64,000 nt of DNA, taken from NCBI GenBank assembly GCA_905221605.1, contig CAJNDS010002346.1:622001-686000 (forward strand), in the 5' to 3' direction. Source of the DNA: Symbiodinium natans (lineage: Eukaryota > Sar > Dinophyceae > Suessiales > Symbiodiniaceae). This document shows positions 1-10,100 of the stretch, one piece after another; within the stretch, counting starts at the first letter, position 1; every line of letters begins with the position of its first letter. A program made the translations under genes and the position numbers. The notes beneath the pieces were generated by a model. It saw only the letters and a program-made list of their open reading frames with translations. It was not told where the DNA came from and ran no database searches.

Positions 1-429
1 GGTCGAGCTCGGAGCGGTACTTTCGATCCACTCGGATGCCCTTTGCGGAGAACCACACCTACCTTGAGCGTGGAACCCCACTTGGCTTCCGCCAGTGGCT
101 CGGGCCGCGGTGCGTTGTCGGCGAACTTGAGGTCCTCGAGCCTGATGATCTCATCTTCAACCGTGAGGTTCTCTTCATGGGCGATTTGGTACGGCCTTGT
201 CATGTCAGTGATGTAGTGCCGGTACTCATGGAAGTTGAGCCTGGTCTGGAGGCTTTCGAGGTAGTCAAGGTAGCAGCCCTCCTCCGACCAATCGTCCAAA
301 TGGCCCTGCTCGAAGATTGGACGCGGCTCCCGCCCGTCGTGAACATCCTTGCACGCATTGTGCAGTCGGACGCGGAGCAGCTCGTACACACGGTTGTGCC
401 AGATGGGAACCTGGGAGTGGCGATCATAG

Positions 430-1135
430 CAGTAAACAATGTACCTGTTGGAAATCCAGTCAGGTGTCTGAATTGCATCTGCCTTGGATCTAAAGATCCG
501 CACGCCCTCCAGGGCTGCGAGTTGCAGGTCGATGACAAATTCAATGTCAGCATCTTCACGAACGCCTGCATGACTCTCCCTCTGCCACGCCGGTACGGGA
601 GACATCATCACGAAGTAACGGCTGGCACTTCCATCTGCAGCAACCCCTCCCGGGATGAGACCATCTCGAACGATGGAGTGCAGATAGCAACGATACGTGC
701 CGTGGTAAGCCAACTTTTGGCATGCTTTCGAAGGCCTCGCTGGTGTAACCAGTGGTTCCCACCCTGGGCCTGTTTGCCAAATTGAGTTGCCAAAGAGAGG
801 ACAGATGGTACGAGTGGGTGTTCAGTGCCATCACGTCCGTCTCTTCCGAGAGGAGTATGCCGTCGTGCCCCTGAATCGCTCTAAAGGCACGCAGCTGGAC
901 CTCCCTGTCGGGTTTAATGACAACCTTGACTTCGAACCGCACTTTGTCGTGAGTGGATTTGAGGACGTCCACCACGTGCTCCACACGGAGGCCTCTCCAC
1001 ATCATTCCCAACTTCTCGAAAAATTCGGACCATTCAATAGAATTGTCCCTGGCTGAGATGTGGACCGCCATTTCTGGCGCTCGCCGATTGGCGAATCCCC
1101 GGGCAAGGAAGGACATCTTCTTCGACAAGCAGACC
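430..1135 (-). pseudogene. Tpt1/KptA-like RNA 2'-phosphotransferase domain, frame-shifted
   Basis: In the polyprotein frame LSKKMSFLARGF and VRFEVKVVI with RAFRAIQGHDG match the N-terminal half of Tpt1/KptA (the R-A-x-Q-G-H signature). The C-terminal half is in another minus-strand frame: ACQKLAYHGTYRCYLHSIV (the HGT block), then DADIEFVIDLQLAALEGVR and ISNRYIVYCYDR. The change lies about 790-870. Tpt1 enzymes remove a splice-junction 2'-phosphate from tRNA using NAD. The second frame stays open to the left edge, so a one-base indel or programmed frameshift are both possible. Confidence 0.65.
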
Positions 1136-4100
1136 CGGGCGTTCTCCGTGAGGAAACGGTAATCATCCGGCAGATCGGGGAGCTGATCGGCAGTAACCCA
1201 ACGCGGCAGCGTGGGAGGCCTCGGCTTTGCCTTGGGGACAAGTGGTGCCTGAGAAACGGCCTCGCTCGGCTGAGGGGCGTCGGGGTCACTGATGACGACC
1301 ACGGGAGAAGGAGGCGCGACCACTTCAGCTCTCTTCAAGGAGTAGGTGTCGGCATTCTCATAGGGATCATCATCCTGCTCCACGAATTGACTGAGGAGGG
1401 TAATTTCCTCTTCAGCCGCGACCGCGGTGAGTTCTTCCTGCGTGATGCCCTCTGTCGCTTGGTTGGCCATGACGAGGTGTTCCTCAGCAACAACGTTGAT
1501 CGGGTCGCTGTCTTCAATCGCGAGAACGCAACCTGCGCCAGGCCTGGTGTCATTCCTGGCAAAGTCTAACTCAGTGATGGGCTGCGGATTGCAGCTCTGA
1601 GCCGAGTCGTCGTTGACAACTTCGTACTCCGCCTCCGCCAGGAGTGGACCGGCCAACACAATCTCCTCTTCTGCCTCCCTCGCCAGAGGTGGGTCCGGTG
1701 AATCGACAATCTTGGAAAGGATTCTACCGGACGCAGGGGGCACGGTGAGGAACGGTTCGGGCTTGTTCAACACAAAGTGTGCATGAAAAACGGCTTCTCT
1801 TTGATTTGCGATGAGTTGCTGCTCAACAGCGAGAAGGCGGTAATCTGTGAGTATGCCGCGGAGCATCGCCGCGTGCCACCTAAGGGTGCTCTGCAGATTT
1901 TGATCCGACGCGTCAGCGTGGAAGCCATCAGGCCTGCTGGTCTGCTCATAGAGCTCCACAGGGTCAATGATGGTGCATCCTCCGCTCATCAGATCTCGGG
2001 CGTGATTCTTCATGCACCTGTCATAGAGCTCCCCGACCGGGAAGAAACAGGAGTGATGGCTGCCCATCAAGAAAGACACACCCGAGACGTCAGTCCGGTG
2101 GAGGAGCTTGCACGCTCTCTCACACGCCCGATCAACACGAAGCTTCTGCTTTGCAGGCCAAGTGTCAATCTGCTCGAGCTCCTCGGCTGTTCGCTTTGTG
2201 AACTTGCTCTGAAGATGCCAAGTGTAGCCATGATAGCCGTGTTGGCCCCATACATCGTTTCCTGACCATCCAAAAATGATGTGGGTAGCCGCCCCTTCCG
2301 GGTGGTGATCCCTCGCCTCGTTAAGGTGCTTGAGCGCCTCATCGATGAGCTGGTCGAGGTGATACCCCCACTTCATTGAGTAGATTAGGCTCTCCACTTC
2401 TGGATTGTTCCTGAAAACGTCTTGCATGAGCGGCTCAATGGTCATGCGGTGCGTAGGCTTCCGCCCCGTGTAATGGCACAACGCAAGGGAAGAGTCTCCG
2501 ACGATCAAGAACCGTCGCCTCTCTTCCGGAGGGAGTGAAATGCGCTGAAGGGCAGGAGTAAAGAGCTTCTCGACAAGACTCGAAGTCTTCGCAAAATACT
2601 GGAAGTCGGAAGCGCCTACGCTAAGATTGGCAATTCTGCGGCAAATGTCATAGTGCTTAGTGGAATCGATTGCACCGCCCGCCTTCGGTCCAAACGCCAG
2701 GGTGGCCAGATCCTGAGCATGTCGGTAAAGGATCTGTATCCAACCCCCCAGGGTGGAGTCACGAAGCACGGAGGCATCAATCTCGGTCTCCGAAAACACA
2801 CGGACTCCGTGCTTGCGATAGAATCGCTCGTAAAGCACCGTCCAATGGGACGAAGGGTCCTCTTCACGCAGCTCCCGCCAGCGGTAGATGGGAATTGTGC
2901 CGAGAAATAAGTCGTCGTCGGCATCGTCATCCTGTGGCTCAACCACAGCTTCCGCCAGGTCACTGAAACTCGGTGGAAGAAGGATGCCAGCCATGGCGTC
3001 AGCCAGGCGGTCGGGGTCCACTAGCGCTTGCTTGAACTCCGCGACACGCTGCTGGCGTTCCTCGTCAGTCAGAAACTCGGTCATGGTCGGCGAGGTGATG
3101 ATGGCTGGGCACGCTGGGACTACAGGGGAGCTTGATCTAGCCGCTGCAGAGGAGTTCACTTCCTTAAAGGCTTTGTGAATAGCCCGTGCAAGAGGTTTAC
3201 TGTAATTTTCTGATTCCTTCAGGCATTTAGCATGCTCGTGGCTACGAGTGCACTTTTTGTCATTGAGACGATTGTACACTGTTTGAAGGGTAGTGGCAAC
3301 ACACCACGGCTTTTTCACGGGAACACCCTTCTTGTTATGCAATCCGAACCTGCAACCATCAAATTTGGCATAAACAAACGGATGCCTATCAAGCCACTTC
3401 CTCACTTTGTCCCATCCCCAATACTCACAGTCCCTTGGCCATTCAACACAGTAGTCAACGGACGCCTTATCAAGGCCCTGAGAAAGATCAACGAATGATG
3501 CCCACAACTTCTTGAACTTTCTTCTGGCATCAAGCACAGCATCTCTATTTTTGGGAACCTTAAGGTTGATTCTAGTCCATTGACTGCCACCAGTGCAAGG
3601 CAAGCTAACCCATGTTAGAACACGAGCGCCAGCTCGGTGGTGTTCTTTGGCAATGTCGATGATGGCTCTACGGGTATCTGGTGAGTTAAGGTCCATGCTT
3701 TCGGTGACTCTAACTACCTTACACTCGGGAAACTCATGATGAGCTATTTCCCCAATGATGGAGTCATCACTACAGCAAACCTCTATAATGACCCGCTTCG
3801 TTTTGCTGTCGGGCCTCGAGTCGCTCGCAACGGCGGGTGGCGGAACGCTGGCCGGTGTAGCCTTACGGCTCTCGAGCTTCCGCTGAGTGATTCCCATCAA
3901 TAGCAAGGCATTTCGCCACTTTTCAGCATTGGTAAAGGGTTTTGTAAGGATGTCAGCAGCTTGAAGATTGGTGTTGATGTAAGCAAGGTCATAGTGCTTC
4001 CTACGAAACTGCTCTGCGATCCATCCTAAATTGATTCTTTGAGTCTTGTCAGAATGACGGAAGGCTGGGGATTTTCCAGACTCTAGGATGCGGATGGTGG

Positions 4101-7100
4101 CCTGATTATCCTCTAAGACAACTGGCTGAATCGAATGAGGCACAGACATTATTAGTCCGAAGTCGCAAGGTTTCCTAGTGACTCCAACCTCAGTATCGAC
4201 ACCACCCCCCGAACCCCTTATGCCCTCGGCTTCCCTCTGAAGGATGGCCTCCGCTTCCGCGTGGCGGCGGTATTCTGCGGTGGACCTTCTATACACGAGG
4301 ATGCCATACTCGAAATCATCTGGAGGCAGAGTGCGTTCGTCTTCATCCAATTCTTCCCAAGCAACCGCCCTTTGATGCAAAGTCCACTTCCCCTTTTGGA
4401 GTAACCAAAGATCCCTGATAGGGTGACTAGTCAGCTCAACGGGAAAGGGTAAAGAGCTACTTTTGCTAAAAACCTCCACAATCCTTCCGTCTGCAAGGAG
4501 ATGACGTCCTGTCTTGTTGATGGTCGAGATTCCCTGGAAAGGATAAGATTTGGGTTTGAAATCGTGCTTAGCAATGTCACTACGAAGAGGCTTGGGAGCT
4601 GTATCCCCCCCCGCGTTCAGGAGCACGCTCCATAGTGCAGATGAAGGAAGACCCAAGGCTCGCAGAGTAACGTTCGCACATACGACTTCTGCTTCAGTAG
4701 AACTAAGCGCGGTGCTCGTTTGCTTTTTGCTAAAAGCGGACAAGGGAAAGTAGGTGTTGGGTCCTACCAACGCGAGGAAACCTCCTGAAGTGCTTTTGTT
4801 GTCATGTTCGCCTGCGTGATCAGAATCAGCGAACAGCCAGAGCTTACACTTATCAAGGGAGTCTCCTATAAAGCAGGTCATTCGATGGTCAAGAGTGGAC
4901 GCAACATAACACATGAGTCTGTGCAGTGCCTTGTCGCAGTCGGCAGACCACTTAGTGACCCGGCTAGCTAAACCCTGGACAGCACGTAACAAGTCATAAC
5001 GAGCCATCCTTGCTGCAAACAGCAATTTCATGAGCACACGACTCGCAATAGGAGCAAGCTTGCCTTTGGGTTCAGCCTCCGCGTCAGTGGGGCGAGCGAT
5101 TTTGTCATCATAGAAGGGCGTTGATACCTTTTTAAGGTTATGCCACTCGGGACCAGTGAGTTCTTTGTAGCGGTCGATGGCCTGCTGCAAGAAGGAACTC
5201 ATGTCATAGACGACTTGTCTGGTCTTAGCATACATACAACCCTGATGATCACTCAACTGATTGACATCATAGAAAGCGTGTTTGCGGGCTGCTTTCTTGG
5301 CATTAAGTTTGTCTCTAATCTTTTTCACGGCTGCCATTGCGGAACGCTCGGTGTGACCGTTGGCGGCAAGATAAGTAGCACCTGTCCATAAGTGATCACG
5401 TTTGTGCTTAGCACCCCCCGTGTCCCAGAGCTCGTCTGGCGCGGCCTCAGAACCTAGAGGGCGCATCAATGTGAGTCTGTGCGGACTAAGGTCAAGTGCG
5501 ACGGCTTCCGCCGCGCGAGGCTTGAACAACGCCTTGCGGGGCTGAACGTGATGTCGGACAACCATCCCTTCTTCAGGGTAGTATTCGGTGAAATCTTCTT
5601 TGGCTGCGGCAGTGGCAGGTTTGGCAGCGGGGTCAGGAAGGGATTTGTCGAAGACATGCGCAAAAGGATGATCGGCTTTTCCAAGCGATGAAGACTGAGA
5701 TAAGTGTTCACATCCCAGATATCTTCCGATGGGAGTAGGTGTATCCATATCGATGCGAGAACCGATGAGTTCCCAACCCTTGGCTAGGTTCTCTTTTGGC
5801 CCGGCCATCTTGAAATCATCTACATACACGGCTAATAAAAGCTTCAATGTGGGATGATAAAAGACAGATGGCCATGCAGCGGGAAACACGAGCTCAAAAC
5901 CAACCTCCCGCAAGCGCTTTTCGCAATGTTGCTCCCAGAAGCCCCCGCTGTCTGGGTGCCCGTAAAGAGCCAATCTGAGGCGGACGACGGGGTCCCTAAA
6001 CTTGCCGACCCACTCCTTAGGCCAACGCTCACGTGGGAGCCTGACCCAAGTGTCAGCGCCTTTCAGAGTCGTTTGCGTGTACGCCTGTTTACCATCCCCC
6101 TGTTCCACATCGTGGCCGGGGGCATGGCCATAGGCGTCGAGAACCTTACCCGCTTCCATGGTGGCGGGACTAGAGCCCAGCTCACTAAAGAGAGCGGTGT
6201 CATTGTTCTCGTCCTTCACATTGTTGCCCTGAAAGACGGTCCTACCCTTGAACTTCCGTAAGGGATTCCCTTTAGGAAGCTCACTGCCCTTTTCCACGCA
6301 GATTTCAAAGATTTTGCCAACGTGGGCCTTCTTTCCTCTTTTGGCTGCCTCTTTAGAGACTTCTTCCCATTCACGAACAGATGACATGTCCCAGGCTTTC
6401 TTCTTCATCAACTTTTCCCATTCAACGTCAAGAGAAGCTTGGGCCTGAGGATCAGCTAACAGCTCTTTTCTTCCTACTGGCCTGGCAACCATAGCCATAG
6501 CTTCCTGAACTTGCTCGGCAGTAAGAGCGCGGGAAGCAGGGATCTTGTCCCTATGTTGATGACTAGACATGGGAACTGTAGGCATACATGGGAAATCTTT
6601 GACAGCTTCTTCCGAAGTGTGGGGTTTGGTAAGGATGTCGAACTCAGTACGACCAACCCATTTGAAGCTGAGCTTCTTGTTGCGCTTGCGTACATGACGC
6701 CATTCATCACAATCGGCTATGATGTCCGTACCTCCAATTGGCATGATTTTGGTCAATCTCTCTTTACCAAGAGCGGAGATAGGAACAGGACAATCAGTGA
6801 GATCAGGGGAGAACAGTTCACGTCTCGGAGAGTAGTGAAAGCGGATGAGCTTATCCCCCCGAATTGTCCATTCATCTTTAACCGGATTAGCTACTGCAGA
6901 TGGCCTGGCGCTGCTACTTGACGAGGGAGTTTCTCGGGCCTCGAGATCTCTCAAAGCTTGCTCTCGAGCCTCATCATCAATGGCCTTCTCCTTTTGTGCT
7001 TTAGAGAGACGGACCCATAGATCGCTCGGAATGCTGTCCGGCTTTCTAGAACCTCTAGTCCCCCCGTAGCGACGACCTAGTGTACCCCCCGAATCATAGT

Positions 7101-10100
7101 ACTTCCCACCTTCCGGCAGAGGAATCTCCTTGCCGGTTTTGGGGTGAAGAACTTTAGGGGGCTCAACCTTCCGGTCGGCGTCAGAAGCTTCAGCGGCCTG
7201 TTCAGCTGAGGGCTCAGCGTCCTGATTGTGGAGTGACTCCGTCGCTGGTCGCTCGAGGGCATCGGCAGCGAGACCTTGTTGCACACGTTCGTACCTCTGT
7301 TTCATGGGAAAAGTGAAATCACCTTCAGGCACCTTAAACTGGTATGCTCTTATGGGCTTGATGCATTCATGGAAGTCCTGTCGATTTAACTCTTTCAGTG
7401 AAAGAACCAATACCTCGTGCTTCCATTTCATGCCCGGCTGAAAATGATATCCCACGAAAACACCTGGTTCAGCAGTTGGCTCGAACCTTTCACGATTCTT
7501 GCGCTTTTTCTTGGGTCCAACCCAATAGTCGATTCTGCAACCAAAGGGAATGACCTTTCCCGGGAACTGGCTCCCGAAACGCTTGAACCACGGTGTAAAC
7601 TTCGCCCCATGGGGGTTACTTATATTCACAGCGGTACACGCATGCTCGAGAGCCTGTGGCCAGTACACATGCGAGAGCCCGGCCTGAAGCAAATTGCTCC
7701 TAGTACCCTCGGTGGTGGCGCGCACTGCGCGTTCTGCGATCGCGTTGGATTGATGAATATACGCTTTGGATTGTTCATGTCTCCAACCTAAGAACTTGGC
7801 GGCAGAGATGAGCTCCTTAGCTTGATCGCTGTAGAATACCCCTACCTCGTCAGAGGAGGAAACGAAATGTTGCAATGCTGCAATGCACTCATCCTCTGAC
7901 CTCAGTGCTGAAGGGTAGGCATACGTAAAAGAAGTCGCAACATCCTTCAGTACGAGGGCCAATCTGGATTCTTCTATAACCGTATCCCTATCACGGTACA
8001 CAATGATGTGATCCGCAGTGATATGGTCTCCAAACGCCTTAGCTTCGACGCTGTGCCAGCCATCCGTTTGGTACGAAGGCGGCTTGTACATCTTAGCTCT
8101 TTGGCAAACATCACAGAATGGATTTTTGGGAAGGTGCGTCATGAGATGCGCCGCTGACTTGGCTTCTTTCTTCAAATTCTCAATGCGCCTCGACCTCTTG
8201 CCTTCCCCACCACTACCCTCACCAGGATCCCCATCTGGAGCATGCCTCTCTCCTTCCGGAGGAGGAGGGAGGACGCTCGGCTCACCTGAATCGGGTTTCG
8301 GCGACCTGATCAGTTCCGTTTCATCAAGGAACTCTTCATCCGGAGATGAAGGGATGGGGGCAACAGCTTCTTTCAATAACCCCTCGACTTTTGACCAATC
8401 TGGTTCATCCGAAGGTGGTTCGGCTTTGGAGGCTTCTTTGGCAATCTTCTTCTTGTCTGAGGGTTCCTCAGGCTTCTTTTTCAACTTCACTTTAGGCTTG
8501 CTTTTCGGTTCTGGGGCCGGAGCTGGAGGATCCATAGTCGCTAACTCGTAAAGAGTCATCTCCTCATCGATTTCCGCAGGCACTGCTGGAGGGAAGTTCT
8601 TCTGTTTCGGCAGCAAGAACCCCAGTGACTTAAGCTTCTCTAGCTGATGCGAATCCAGCCTGTGCACAGCGCGATTGACGTATCCCGTGATGCTCCAACG
8701 CTCGCCCTTCCAGGGAGTGACGCAATGGAAAGTCTTTGGATCGAAGGAAATGATCTTCGACTTCGACCTGTGCAAACGACCTCCCAGTTTGGCACCAGTG
8801 GGGGCGATCTTTTTGATGCAACCTGGTTCATCCTTCCGGATGGTGTCATCGTGAATCCACAATTCGCCTCCGGTGAAATCGCCGATTGCAATGGTGTAGT
8901 TGAGGTGTTCACGGTGATTGTTGACATCCTTGTGCATTTTAACGCCTGAGTTCTGATTGACAGCAATCGATGTTATTGGGCCATCCGCTCCATGATGTTT
9001 AAGATAGGACAGAAGGTACTTAATCACCTTGGGGTAGGAATGAGTGCGATTGGTTATCCCTTGCATCCCCCCATGTGAAAAAGCCCCGAAAATCATGTAC
9101 TTCGAGTCCTTACTGTCCTTCGGTTTGATGGCTTTCCTGTTGAACCTAGATTGCTTAAAGTTTGAGTCCTTCAACAATCGCAAGCATGCCTGATGGGAGA
9201 AATCCTGCTCCTGGATAAGTTGCGCGGCAATCTGTTCTGGGTTGGTGATGGTCTTAACAGCATCATCCGTATCGATCCGAGTAGACTCGTGTCTTGAATG
9301 GGCAGGACAAGCGATACCCTCCTTCCAAGACTTCAAGTACGGAACGTTATCCTTCACATCAAGGAAAACCTTGTCACCTCCCGGACTCCTGAAATAGGGT
9401 CTCTGAAATCCTTTCCAGATGAAGTCGTAACCTAGATCCATGCATCTCTGTCCTACTGAAAGAACATTGGGAGTGTCGGGGAGAACATAAGGCTTGGCTA
9501 TGCTGTTGAGGGATGGTATCCCTACATCACATTGTGTGCCTGCGTAACTCGGTCCATTCGCAGTGCAAATGTTGATTGGGCAGTCCGATTCGTACGGATG
9601 CAGATTCACAAGCTCCCGCTCTGAGATGAGATCCTGAGCACTCCCTGTGTCACCAATCCATTCGATGGGTGGCGATTCTGATGATAGTTGAACCTTAGCG
9701 GGACAAGACACTCTCAACCCTTTTGGAATGCAATAGTTGCAACCAAACTCCGTGTCGCAACAGTAATCGCAACGGCTTGGTTTGTCCTCCAGACTGTCTT
9801 TGACCGTAGCTCTCAACATGCGAGCGGCCATAAGTGCATCTCTGGTGGATTGATTGTCTGGCTTGGGAGTGTAGTCAACAGACCACTTCTTGTCATACCT
9901 GCGCTGAGGATTCTCAACAGGGAACTTAAGCTCTCCATCTCTGAGTGGGAAGTTGATGTACATTGGGCTGTTGTCAAAAGACACTGCTGGTAGCGCCAAA
10001 CGCATGTCAGTGGAACACTGAGGGGGCCAGTACGACTCATCCTTCCGGAGAGTAAAAGCGTCGGCTTGGGAAGCCGTGCCGGCCATCATTGCTCCTAGAA

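Noticed and set aside
36-785. 249-codon ORF on the plus strand
   Set aside because: It is the antisense shadow of the retroelement's Tpt1-like coding sequence; the minus-strand frame has family motifs and the plus frame has none.
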